From an uncultured Collinsella sp. (GTDB lineage: Bacteria; Actinomycetota; Coriobacteriia; Coriobacteriales; Coriobacteriaceae), in contig USHA01000034.1 in NCBI GenBank assembly GCA_900554325.1, positions 1 through 20,207 on the forward strand: 20,207 bases of DNA. Reading direction: 5' to 3'. Positions 7,690 through 17,564 of this stretch are shown in pieces. The stretch's first letter is position 1, and each line of letters starts with the position of its first letter. A model generated the notes under the pieces. It did no database searches, was not told the DNA's origin, and saw only the letters and a program-made list of their open reading frames with translations. Both the position numbers and the translations under genes were made by a program.

Positions 7690-8544
7690 ATGGGCAAAGC
7701 ACTCAAGCGCTGGTGGCCGCTCTTTATGCTGCCCACGTGCCTGGCGTTTATGATCGGGTTCGTGATCCCTTTTATCCAGGGCTTCTATCTCTCGTTCTGC
7801 CAGTTTATTATCATTAGTAACGCGCACTTTGTCGGTATCGAGAACTACGTGCGCGCGCTGTCCGATCCGCAGTTCTCCACGTCGTTCTTCTTTACCGTGG
7901 CGTTTGCCTTCCTGTCGACGGTGCTCATCAACGTGATCGCCCTGGCCATTGCGCAGGCGCTCACCCGCAAGGCGCTCAAAGGCACCAACATCTTCCGTAC
8001 GATCTTCTTTATGCCTAACCTGATCGGCGGCATCGTGCTGGGCTACATCTGGCAGATTCTGATCAACTGCCTGCTCTCCAACGTGGGCGCCCAGCTCATC
8101 GCCCTTAACTCTGCTGCTGGCTTCTGGGGCCTTATCATCCTGACCCTGTGGCAGCAGGTCGGCTACATGATGATCATCTACATCGCTGGTCTGCAGTCCA
8201 TTCCGTCCGACTACATCGAGGCCGCCAAGGTCGACGGCGCTACGGCATGGCAGACGTTTTGGAAGGTTAAGATCCCTAACCTGATGCCGACCATCACCAT
8301 CTGCCTGTTCCTGTCCATCACCAACGGCTTTAAGCTGTTCGACCAGAACCTCGCCCTTACCGGCGGCGCCCCCGCGCACTCCACCGAGATGCTCGCCCTG
8401 AACATCTACAACACGTTCTATTCGCGTGCCGGTATCGCATGGCAGGGCATTGGTCAGGCCAAGGCGGTTATCTTCTGCATCCTGGTCGTGGCCATCTCCA
8501 TGATCCAGCTTAAGGCCACGAGGTCCAAGGAGGTGCAGCAGTAA
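7690..8544 (+). CDS. Sugar ABC transporter permease, MalF/UgpA type
   Basis: A 284-residue inner-membrane permease with about six membrane helices, starting PLFMLPTCLAFMIGFVIPFI. The cytoplasmic EAA loop that docks with the ATPase is EAAKVDGATAWQTFWKVKIP near residues 177-196, and the typical GGAPAHSTEMLALNIYN segment follows near the C-terminus. It lacks the long N-terminal extension of Escherichia coli MalF, as usual for Gram-positive homologues. AAGGA lies 8 nt upstream of the ATG. The stop codon overlaps the next ATG by one base (TAATG), so the two permeases are translationally coupled and should form a heterodimer. Confidence 0.94.
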   Translation: MGKALKRWWPLFMLPTCLAFMIGFVIPFIQGFYLSFCQFIIISNAHFVGIENYVRALSDPQFSTSFFFTVAFAFLSTVLINVIALAIAQALTRKALKGTNIFRTIFFMPNLIGGIVLGYIWQILINCLLSNVGAQLIALNSAAGFWGLIILTLWQQVGYMMIIYIAGLQSIPSDYIEAAKVDGATAWQTFWKVKIPNLMPTITICLFLSITNGFKLFDQNLALTGGAPAHSTEMLALNIYNTFYSRAGIAWQGIGQAKAVIFCILVVAISMIQLKATRSKEVQQ

Positions 8545-9383
8545 TGAAACGCGATAAGGTTATCAACCGCGCGCTCTCGATTTTCTTTACGATCCTGTCG
8601 CTCGCGTGGATCTACCCCGTGTTCATGATTGCGCTTAATTCTTTTAAGAAAGCGACCGCAATCAGCACCACCACGGCATTCGATCTGCTCACGCCCGAGA
8701 CGTTCAACGGCCTCGCAAACTACATGCACGCCCTTAACGAGCAGGGCTTTGCCTCGGCATTTATGTACTCGCTCATCATCACGGTCACGTCGGTCGTGCT
8801 GATCTTGGTGTGCTGCTCCATGTGCGCTTGGTACGTGGTTCGTGTCAACAACAAGATCTCGAACTTCTTCTATTACCTGTTCGTGTTCTCGATGGTCGTG
8901 CCCTTCCAGATGCTCATGTTCACGCTGTCCAATTTGGCGGACCGCATCGGCTTCAACACGCCGTTCAACATCTGCTTTATCTACCTCGGCTTTGGCGCGG
9001 GCCTGGCGGTCTTTATGTTCGCCGGTTTTGTAAAGAACATCCCGCTCGAGATCGAGGAGGCGGCCATGATCGACGGCTGCAACCCGGTCCAGGTGTTCTT
9101 TAAGATCGTCCTTCCCATCATGAAGCCCACCTATCTTTCGGTCGGCATCCTCGAGACCATGTGGGTCTGGAACGACTACCTGCTGCCCTACCTTACGCTC
9201 GACTCCACCAAGTACAAGACCATTCCTATCTTGATCCAGTACTTCCGCGGCGGCTACGGCCACGTCGAGCTCGGCCCCATGATGGCCTGCATTATGATGG
9301 TCGTTATCCCCATCGTCATCATGTACATCCTCTGCCAGAAGTACATCATCGACGGTGTGGTGGCAGGTGCCGTCAAGGGCTGA
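8544..9383 (+). CDS. Sugar ABC transporter permease, MalG/UgpE type
   Basis: A 279-residue membrane protein, the second half of the permease dimer. The EAA motif is EEAAMIDGCNPVQVFFKIVLP near residues 171-191, and the family WVWNDYLLPYLTL segment follows, with about six hydrophobic helices. A strong AAGGAGGTG ribosome site inside the end of the upstream permease gene lies 9 nt before its ATG. The termination-initiation overlap suggests equal synthesis of both permeases. The ATPase gene begins 68 bp downstream on the same strand. Confidence 0.94.
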   Translation: MKRDKVINRALSIFFTILSLAWIYPVFMIALNSFKKATAISTTTAFDLLTPETFNGLANYMHALNEQGFASAFMYSLIITVTSVVLILVCCSMCAWYVVRVNNKISNFFYYLFVFSMVVPFQMLMFTLSNLADRIGFNTPFNICFIYLGFGAGLAVFMFAGFVKNIPLEIEEAAMIDGCNPVQVFFKIVLPIMKPTYLSVGILETMWVWNDYLLPYLTLDSTKYKTIPILIQYFRGGYGHVELGPMMACIMMVVIPIVIMYILCQKYIIDGVVAGAVKG

Positions 9384-9451
9384 TGCCGTAACTGTTTTGC
9401 AAGTTTTGGCGGCGTCCCTCAGCGCGGCGCCGCGTATCGAAAGGTAAAGAC

Positions 9452-10651
9452 ATGGCCGAGATTGTTCTCAAACATGTTCAGAAGGTGTATCCCAACAACG
9501 AGTCAAAAAAGAAAGGCTTCTTTGGCAAAAAGAAGAAGACCGAGGAGAAGAAGCACAACCTCAAGGTTACCGAGGACGGTGTGCTCGCTGTAGAGGACTT
9601 CAACCTCACCGTTCACGACCAGGAGTTCGTCGTCCTCGTTGGCCCCTCTGGCTGCGGTAAGTCCACGACGATGCGCATGGTCGCCGGCCTGGAGGACATT
9701 ACCTCGGGCGATGTGCTCATCGACGGCAAGCGTGTCAACGACGTGGCGCCCAAGGACCGCGACATCGCCATGGTGTTCCAGAGCTACGCTCTGTACCCCA
9801 ATATGACGGTGTACGAGAACATGGCATTTACGCTCGAGCTCAAGAAGGTTCCCAAGGACGAGATCGACCGCAAGGTTCGCTCTGCTGCCGAGATTCTGGG
9901 CATTACCGAGTACCTCGACCGTAAGCCCAAGGCGCTCTCCGGCGGCCAGCGCCAGCGTGTCGCTATCGGCCGCGCCATCGTGCGTGACCCCAAGGTCTTC
10001 CTGATGGACGAGCCGCTGTCCAACCTGGACGCCAAGCTTCGTAACCAGATGCGTGCCGAGCTCATTAAGCTGCGCCACGAGATCAAGGGCACGTTCATTT
10101 ATGTTACTCACGACCAGACCGAGGCCATGACCCTTGGCGACCGTATCGTGGTCATGAAGGACGGCGTTGTCCAGCAGATCGCCACGCCGCAGGAGGTCTT
10201 CAACCATCCCGCGAACATCTTCGTCGCCGGCTTCATCGGCGTGCCGCAGATGAACTTCTTCGATGCCCAGCTGGTGCGCTCGGGCAACGGCTTTACCGTC
10301 AAGACCGAGGATATGAACGTGGCACTCGCCCCCGAGACTTGCGCTCAACTTGCCCTCAACTGGGACGGCGGCGACGTGAAGGAGATTACGGCCGGCGTGC
10401 GTCCCGAGCAGATCCTGCTTGCCGACAAGGGCGAGGAGGGCGCGCTCCAGGGTACCGTCGAGGTGACCGAGCTCATGGGCTCGACCGAGCATGTCCACGT
10501 GACCGCTCCCGACGGCCAGTTTGTCCTGATTATCCCCGTCGTCGACCTCGAGGCCAAGGGCGCGCTCAAGGCTGGCGACACCATCTGGTTCAAGTTTGAG
10601 AAGAACGCGACCCACCTCTTCGATAAGGTCTCTGGCAAGAACCTTATCTAG
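9452..10651 (+). CDS. Sugar ABC transporter ATPase, MsmX/UgpC/MalK type, with a lysine-rich insertion
   Basis: A 399-residue cytoplasmic ATPase that powers the importer. It has Walker A GPSGCGKST, Q-loop VFQSYALYPNMTV, signature LSGGQRQR, Walker B FLMDEPLSNLD, H-loop THDQTEAM, and a C-terminal TOBE/MalK-type domain (residues about 240-399; TAGVRPEQI, VTELMGSTEHVHV). Between the first beta strand (IVLKHVQKVYP) and the region that normally follows (AVEDFNLTVHDQEFVVLVG), residues about 17-42 form an insertion of about 25 residues rich in lysine, absent from typical MsmX or MalK. GAAAGGT lies about 7 nt before the ATG. An ATPase of this class may serve several sugar importers in the cell, which is established for MsmX but only inferred here. 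Confidence 0.95.
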   Translation: MAEIVLKHVQKVYPNNESKKKGFFGKKKKTEEKKHNLKVTEDGVLAVEDFNLTVHDQEFVVLVGPSGCGKSTTMRMVAGLEDITSGDVLIDGKRVNDVAPKDRDIAMVFQSYALYPNMTVYENMAFTLELKKVPKDEIDRKVRSAAEILGITEYLDRKPKALSGGQRQRVAIGRAIVRDPKVFLMDEPLSNLDAKLRNQMRAELIKLRHEIKGTFIYVTHDQTEAMTLGDRIVVMKDGVVQQIATPQEVFNHPANIFVAGFIGVPQMNFFDAQLVRSGNGFTVKTEDMNVALAPETCAQLALNWDGGDVKEITAGVRPEQILLADKGEEGALQGTVEVTELMGSTEHVHVTAPDGQFVLIIPVVDLEAKGALKAGDTIWFKFEKNATHLFDKVSGKNLI

Positions 10652-10720
10652 GCCCGGTGCATCCAGGCCCTCCCTTTGGGCGACTGCGGTATTGCCATCC
10701 TTTTGCCGCGGTCACATATA

Positions 10721-10766
10721 AGGCTCCCCTCCCGTCCACTGGGCGAGAGGGGAGCCTTTCTTTGTG
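10721..10766 (+). terminator. Intrinsic terminator of the ABC operon
   Basis: AAGGCTCCCCTC pairs with GAGGGGAGCCTT around a 15-nt loop, followed by TCTTTGTG. The stretch 10652-10720 before it shows nothing recognisable. Confidence 0.85.
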
Positions 10767-10790
10767 TTGGGATTGTCTGACCGGTCGTTT

Positions 10791-10847
10791 GTCTCGATCT
10801 GTAACGGGTAGGGCCGATTTCGGACGTTAGATGTTACAGATCGAGAC
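10791..10847. repeat. 57-bp palindromic repeat, copy 1
   Basis: Perfect 15-bp inverted arms, GTCTCGATCTGTAAC (10791-10805) and its complement (10833-10847), enclose 27 nt. It is the first of three copies at 80-81 bp spacing in the gap between the ABC operon and glgP. Confidence 0.9.
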
Positions 10848-10870
10848 GGTTCCGCTGAGCTAACCATTTC

Positions 10871-10927
10871 ATCTAAATCTGTAACACCAAAGGTGAATTT
10901 CAGCTGCTAGATGTTACAGACTGAGAT
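10871..10927. repeat. 57-bp palindromic repeat, copy 2
   Basis: Arms ATCTAAATCTGTAAC (10871-10885) and GTTACAGACTGAGAT (10913-10927) pair with two mismatches and again enclose exactly 27 nt, ending TAGAT as in copy 1. Confidence 0.88.
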
Positions 10928-10951
10928 AAACCCAAGGGGAGGGGCCGGTAT

Positions 10952-11008
10952 GTCTCAATCTGTAACAGCTGGGGCCGTTTTTACCGAGTAGCTGTTACAG
11001 ATCGAGAT
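10952..11008. repeat. 57-bp palindromic repeat, copy 3
   Basis: Arms GTCTCAATCTGTAAC (10952-10966) and GTTACAGATCGAGAT (10994-11008) enclose 27 nt. AGCT next to each arm extends the stem. The interior shares GGGGCCG with copy 1 (GGGCCGATTT). Confidence 0.88.
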
Positions 11009-11046
11009 TCTTCGGTCGAGTCGGGTCACAGGATAACGTGCGGGCA

Positions 11047-11080
11047 CAAAAAACGGAGCCGTGTTGCCACGACTCCGTTT
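11047..11080 (-). terminator. Intrinsic terminator of malQ-glgP
   Basis: On the minus strand AAACGGAGTCGTG and CACGGCTCCGTTT pair with one mismatch around GCAA, followed by a T-run. It lies 29-62 bp past the glgP stop. Confidence 0.88.
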
Positions 11081-11108
11081 CTCAAGAGGATGGGTAAGGG
11101 AAGCGAAA

Positions 11109-13376
<2,268 letters not shown>

Positions 13377-13420
13377 GTTTTCTCCTGTGATGGGTTGTTT
13401 CATGTCTGCAATTCATAAGA

Positions 13421-13459
13421 AGCCCGCGCGAGGGGATTGGGGTGGCCTCGCGCGGGAAA
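13421..13459 (-). promoter_or_regulatory. GC-rich stem-loop between malQ and glgP
   Basis: CCCGCGCGAGG and CCTCGCGCGGG form an 11-bp perfect stem with a loop of about 12-17 nt. No clear T-run follows on the minus strand, so it is more likely an mRNA-processing or partial-termination element than a full terminator. Confidence 0.55.
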
Positions 13460-13504
13460 AGCAAGCGCGTCCGCACGGTGGGGAGGGGTCGGGCGCGGTA
13501 GCTC

Positions 13505-15082
13505 CTATTGAGGAAGCTCGATTTCGGCTTCCGATGGGATGCGGAAGTAGGTCTCGGTCCAGTCGGTGAGTTTGTGCTCGAGCTCGCGGGTGATGGCGCC
13601 GTCGAGCATGCGCCAGGTCCAGTTGCCGCCCAGCGTGGCAGGGGTGTTGATGCGCGCCTCGTTGCCCAAGTTGAGCAAATCCTGCATGGTGTAGATGCAC
13701 GTGTCGCTCACGCTGGCGGCGATGGTGCGATTGAGTGCATCTGCCATGGGTTCGCCGGCCTGCTGATGGGTGTACAGGGCTGCCTGCTCGCGCTGACGCG
13801 GGGTGGCCGTTCCCTCAAACCAACCGCGCGCCGTCTCGTTGTCGTGGGTGCCCACATAGGCGACGGTGTTGGCGATGTAGTTATGCGGCAGGTAGTACGA
13901 GTTGGTGCCCTCAAAGGCAAACTGCAGGATCTTCATGCCGGGGAAGCCCGAGTTGTCGCGCATGTCGATGACGCCGGGGGTGAGGAAGCCCAGGTCTTCG
14001 GCGATGATGGGCAGCGTGCCGAGCTTTTCCTCGAGCGTCTTAAAGAACTTGAGGCCGGGGCCCTGCGTCCACGAACCGTAGGACGAATCGGGTGAGGAGA
14101 ACGGCACCTCCCAATAGGCCTCGAAGCCGCGGAAGTGATCCAGGCGGATGATATCGTACATGTCGAGGGCGGCGCGGATGCGGCCCTCCCACCAGGAGAA
14201 ACCGTCGGCTTCCATGGCGTCCCAGTCGTAGATGGGATTTCCCCAGTACTGGCCGGTGGCCGAGAACTGGTCGGGCGGCGTGCCGGCGACACTTACGGGA
14301 TTGCCGGCGGCGTCGATCTTAAAGAGCTCGGGCGTGGCCCACATCTCGACGGAGTCGCGCGAGACATAGATGGGCAGGTCGCCGATGATGAGGATGTCGC
14401 GCTCGTTGGCATAGGCCTTGAGGCGACTCCACTGACGATCGAAGAAGTACTGCGTCATCTGGTGGTAGAGCATGCGCGCGGGATGGGCGGCGCAGACCTT
14501 GGCAGAAGCCTCACCGCGGGTACGGAGCTCCGCGGGCCACTCCCAAAATGCCTTGAGACCGCACTCCTCCTTGACGGTCATGAACTCGCAGTAGGGGATG
14601 AGCCAGTCTTCGTTGGTTTGGACAAAGTCGTCGAAGTCGGCCGGCTTGTCGGCGGCAAAGCGCTCGGCGGCGCGGTCGAGAATCTGACGACGGCCACCAA
14701 AGATGGCGCCGTAGTCGACATTGCTGGGGTCGGAGCCCAGGTACACGCCGTCGATATCGCGCTGCTCCAGATAGCCGGCCTCGATGAGCTCGGCAAAGTC
14801 GATGAAGTTGGGGTTGCCCGCACGGGCCGAGAACGACTGATACGGAGAATCGCCGTAGCTCGTTGTCGTAAGGGGGAGAATCTGCCAGTAATGTTGTTTG
14901 CACGAGGCGAGGAAATCGACAAAGTCATAGGCGTTCCAGCCAAAGCCGCCGATGCCGTAAGGTCCGGGCAATGACGAAACGGGCATCAGAACACCGCTTG
15001 CACGCTCCATTGATGCACTCACCGTCCTTTTGAATAAGGGGTTGCGCCGTAGATGGATAGACGGCTCGTCCCGAGTTTCCAT
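13505..15082 (-). CDS. malQ: 4-alpha-glucanotransferase (amylomaltase, GH77)
   Basis: It transfers maltodextrin segments between glucans, releasing glucose. GH77 signatures are all present: SGVLMPVSSLPGPYGIG at the usual N-terminus, IRLDHFRGFEAYWEVP with the nucleophile Asp315, IIAEDLGFLTPGV with the acid/base Glu362, and VGTHDNETARGW with Asp414. Counted from the internal ATG at 15010 (MERASGVLMP), these become 291, 338 and 390, almost the numbering I recall for Thermus amylomaltase (293, 340, 395). The ATG at 15082 therefore adds 24 residues upstream of the normal family start. It has AGGGA about 10 nt before it, while 15010 has only GGTGAG and a distant AAAGGA, so the start is unresolved. 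The gene is first in malQ-glgP and has a TreR-type operator at its promoter. Confidence 0.95.
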   Translation of the reverse strand: METRDEPSIHLRRNPLFKRTVSASMERASGVLMPVSSLPGPYGIGGFGWNAYDFVDFLASCKQHYWQILPLTTTSYGDSPYQSFSARAGNPNFIDFAELIEAGYLEQRDIDGVYLGSDPSNVDYGAIFGGRRQILDRAAERFAADKPADFDDFVQTNEDWLIPYCEFMTVKEECGLKAFWEWPAELRTRGEASAKVCAAHPARMLYHQMTQYFFDRQWSRLKAYANERDILIIGDLPIYVSRDSVEMWATPELFKIDAAGNPVSVAGTPPDQFSATGQYWGNPIYDWDAMEADGFSWWEGRIRAALDMYDIIRLDHFRGFEAYWEVPFSSPDSSYGSWTQGPGLKFFKTLEEKLGTLPIIAEDLGFLTPGVIDMRDNSGFPGMKILQFAFEGTNSYYLPHNYIANTVAYVGTHDNETARGWFEGTATPRQREQAALYTHQQAGEPMADALNRTIAASVSDTCIYTMQDLLNLGNEARINTPATLGGNWTWRMLDGAITRELEHKLTDWTETYFRIPSEAEIELPQ

Positions 15083-15108
15083 TTCTATTGTCCCTATTGT
15101 AGAACACG

Positions 15109-15120
15109 TTGTTTAAACAT
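15109..15120. promoter_or_regulatory. TreR-type operator of malQ-glgP
   Basis: TTGTTTAAACAT matches 11 of 12 bases of the consensus. On the minus strand it lies directly downstream of a TATATA -10 box (15122-15127), covering the likely transcription start. Confidence 0.6.
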
Positions 15121-15121
15121 G

Positions 15122-15127
15122 TATATA
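15122..15127 (-). promoter_or_regulatory. Probable -10 box of malQ-glgP
   Basis: TATATA on the minus strand, about 40 nt before the 15082 start codon. No -35 of consensus quality is visible. Confidence 0.35.
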
Positions 15128-15172
15128 GAGAATGAGAAAGTTGCCGAATTTCGGTGAATGGTAGTGCGCCAT

Positions 15173-15251
15173 AGACGATATGAGTTGAACATTGGGAGCC
15201 CCTGCTTCGTATCGCCTTTTGATTTCGTGGGTCAAGGCTGACAATGGTCGT
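15173..15251 (+). repeat. Diverged IS-end-like sequence, left copy
   Basis: The first 31 bases (15173-15203) are identical to the reverse complement of 18504-18534. Shorter matching blocks, TCGTGGGTC (15225-15233) and GACAATGGTCGT (15240-15251), follow in the same order in both copies with differing bases between. It is probably the end of an old mobile element or a dispersed repeat. The rest of 15128-15329 holds no gene that I recognise. Confidence 0.7.
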
Positions 15252-15329
15252 CGTCATTAAAGACCGGCTGCCAGCCAGGTTGCAACAATGCGAGAGGGGT
15301 TCACATTCAGTTGGCCGTTGACACAAACA

Positions 15330-15597
15330 ATCGCGTGAAGACCTCGTCTTCTTCGGCAAGTCCAGGCGCGGCAAGACGCGCATGGCAGTCGCCCTCGCGA
15401 TGCGCGCGGCCGCCGCGGACATGCCGGTCAGGTTCTGGCGGACCACGCAGCTGGTTCTCGAGCTCGGCAACGCGAAGCGCAAGGGAACGCTGTCGAAACT
15501 GTTGAACGACGTGTCGCCCGCGAGGCTGCTCGTGCTCGACGAGTTCGTCTACGTTCCCTGCGACGTAGACGGTGCGAGGCTTCTCTACCAGGTCATT
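15330..15597 (+). pseudogene. IstB-like ATPase fragment (IS21-type remnant)
   Basis: The reading frame from about 15334 encodes REDLVFFGKSRRGKTRMAVA (Walker A form GxxxxGKT) and ARLLVLDEF (Walker B), ending DGARLLYQVIS near 15600. It aligns colinearly with residues about 100-185 of the intact IstB at 17554-18297 but is clearly divergent from it, so it comes from a different IS21-type element rather than a recent duplication. The N-terminal hundred residues and the C-terminal third are missing, and there is no partner istA. At 15594-15601 the sequence switches abruptly into an IS110-type fragment on the opposite strand. Confidence 0.8.
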
Positions 15598-15945
15598 TCC
15601 GTCCATGTAGTGCTCGTAGGCCGCGGCGTCGTCGGGCTCGTCGAAGGAGAGGGACTCCGCCCAGTCCCAGTACGCCCCCGTCCAGGCACCTCCCGCGCCT
15701 GCCTGCCGGCGTCGCCTCGTCGAAGACGAGGCCGTAGCGCAGCAGGAACTTCGACATCCGCCGCTTGGCGCGCTGCAGGTCGTCGCACGCGTCCTCGAGG
15801 GCACGCGCCGCCTCGGTGCGCTCGTCGGGAACCCACACCTCGACGACGTTGCGGCACGCCGACATGCGCGCCAGCCACTCGGCGTCGCGGCGGTCGTTCT
15901 TGCGGCCGCGGTCGGCCGCGGTGTTGATGTTCACTAAGAAGTGGT
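15598..15945 (-). pseudogene. IS110-family transposase fragment with a frameshift
   Basis: Reading leftwards on the minus strand, GRKNDRRDAEWLARMSACRN, VVEVWVPDERTEAARALEDA and KRRMSKFLLRYGLVFDE match the middle of IS110-type (DEDD) transposases. Near 15700 the frame shifts and the protein continues in another frame as GAWTGAYWDWAESLSFDEP and AYEHYMDGN, again typical of the family. The N-terminal region with the first catalytic Asp and the whole C-terminal half are absent. The left edge abuts the IstB fragment and the right edge runs to within about 30 bp of the IS21-type element. It cannot be functional. Confidence 0.82.
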
Positions 15946-16097
15946 CCGAGTGATCACTGGGAAATAAGCACCGTGAGCACGAAAAATTGAGCAGTTTAAG
16001 CAAGAGGGCCGCGCCCCGGGGACCGGGGGCGCGGCCCTCGCCGTATGGTTTCCCCGGGCGGTTACTTTGGCGAGCCCGCCCGGGAAGGATGGAGGAG

Positions 16098-17564
16098 ATG
16101 ACCGTGCCCCTGGACACAGTGAATGATATACGGTCGATGGATGCCGCCGGGCGCTCGAGGTCCGAGATCGCCCGAATGCTCCACGTGAGCCGGAACACCG
16201 TGGCGAAGTACGCCGACATGGAGGACATGTCGCCCGCCGCGCCGATGCCCCGGAGGAGGGGCAGGCCCGCGCTCGAGGGCAACGAGGAATGGGTCGCGGG
16301 CGTTCTCGAGGCCGACCTCGGGGCCCCGAGGAAGCAGCGCCACACAGCCAGGCGGATCTACGACAGGCTCGTCGCCGAGCGCGGCTACGGCGGCTCTTAC
16401 TCCACCGTGCAGAGGTTCGTCCGCGAGCTCAGGCTCGCCCGGGCGGCGGCGGGCGGAGAGGGGTACCTCGAGCTCGAGTGGGCGCCCGGCACCTGCCAGG
16501 TCGATTTCGGGAACTTCCGCGCCGCGGTCGGCGGGAGGACCCTCGACCTCAAGCTGCTGGTCGCGACGCTTCCGCACTCGAACGACCGGCAGTGCGTCGC
16601 CCTCATGTCGCAGAGGTCGGAGTGCCTGTGCGCCGGGCTGCTCGAGATCTTCCGCCGCTGGGGCCGCGCCCCGGCGGCGATGGTGCTCGACAACGCCACC
16701 GAGGCGGGCAGGATGGTACGCGGCGAGGTCACGGAATCGAGGCTGTTCTCGCAGTTCAGAGCCCACTACCGCTTCGAGAGCCGGTACTGCAACCCCTATT
16801 CGGGAAACGAGAAGGGCTCCGTCGAGAACGCCGTGGGGTTCCTCCGGCGCAACCTCCTCGTCCCCGTGCCTGCGTTCGGCGCGCTCCCCGAGCTCAACGC
16901 GTTCCTCGCCGAGGGGTGCGCGAGGGTCAACGCGGCGGCGCGCTGCCGCGACGGCAGGCCGCACGGGGAGGCCTACCGGGAGGACCTCGCCGCCATGCGC
17001 GCCCTTCCCGGCGTGGAGTTCGACGCGGTGAGGTGGGTCACCGCCCGCGCCGACAAGCGCGGCTACGTCGAGGCCGACGGGCGCGAGTACGTCGCCGGGC
17101 CCGCCTGGCACGGGCGGAGCCTGCTCGTCGGCATGCGCGCGTCGACGGTGGAGATCCTCGCCGACCGCGGCCGCCGGGTCGCCGTCCTCCCCAGGGCCTT
17201 CGGGGAGGGCCCCGCGGTCCGGAACCCCCTCTCGCTCGTGCCCGCCATCATCGCCAGGCCGAGGGCCTTCGGGGAGTCGACGATCAGGCGCGACATGCCG
17301 CCGGGGCTCGTCGAGGGGATCGACCGGATGGACTCCGCCGGCAGGAGGCGCACGCTCAGGTCGATCGGCCGGGCGAGCGAGTCCTCGGGTTTCGAGGCGG
17401 CATGCGAGGCGGCGCTCAGGGTCGTCGAGGGCGGCCGCGTCCCCGACGACGCCACGGTCGACGTGCTGGCGAGGCGCATCGCGGGAGGCGGCGGCGGGGC
17501 CGGCGGGGCCGACCTGTCGGTCTACGACGGGTTCCTGAAGGGGGCGGTCGCCGATGGCAGCTAG
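16098..17564 (+). CDS. istA: IS21-family transposase IstA
   Basis: This 488-residue DDE transposase cuts and joins the ends of the element. Residues about 5-40 form a helix-turn-helix (GRSRSEIARMLHVSRNTVAKY), followed by a second DNA-binding region (YDRLVAERGYGGSYSTVQRF). The catalytic triad is Asp136 in QVDFG, Asp198 in VLDNATEAG and Glu243 in GSVENAVGF, so the enzyme looks active. The frame is open back to 15987, but that extension is low-complexity translation of the element's end. ATGs at 16089 and 16098 are both possible; GGAAGG lies 9 nt before 16098. The 3' end overlaps istB by 11 bp, the normal IS21 arrangement. Confidence 0.93.
   Translation: MTVPLDTVNDIRSMDAAGRSRSEIARMLHVSRNTVAKYADMEDMSPAAPMPRRRGRPALEGNEEWVAGVLEADLGAPRKQRHTARRIYDRLVAERGYGGSYSTVQRFVRELRLARAAAGGEGYLELEWAPGTCQVDFGNFRAAVGGRTLDLKLLVATLPHSNDRQCVALMSQRSECLCAGLLEIFRRWGRAPAAMVLDNATEAGRMVRGEVTESRLFSQFRAHYRFESRYCNPYSGNEKGSVENAVGFLRRNLLVPVPAFGALPELNAFLAEGCARVNAAARCRDGRPHGEAYREDLAAMRALPGVEFDAVRWVTARADKRGYVEADGREYVAGPAWHGRSLLVGMRASTVEILADRGRRVAVLPRAFGEGPAVRNPLSLVPAIIARPRAFGESTIRRDMPPGLVEGIDRMDSAGRRRTLRSIGRASESSGFEAACEAALRVVEGGRVPDDATVDVLARRIAGGGGGAGGADLSVYDGFLKGAVADGS

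Noticed and set aside
9503..10615. 370-codon minus-strand open frame opposite the ABC ATPase
   Set aside because: It mirrors a gene with all ABC motifs intact; long antisense frames are expected from this codon bias.
10791..11008. CRISPR array
   Set aside because: Units are internally palindromic with variable interior and only three copies at 80-81 bp; there is no short direct repeat with unique spacers and no cas gene.
15593..16345. A single 250-codon minus-strand gene
   Set aside because: Only the part up to about 15945 resembles an IS110 transposase; the rest is antisense of the IS21 end and istA, so it is a fusion by chance across an insertion edge.
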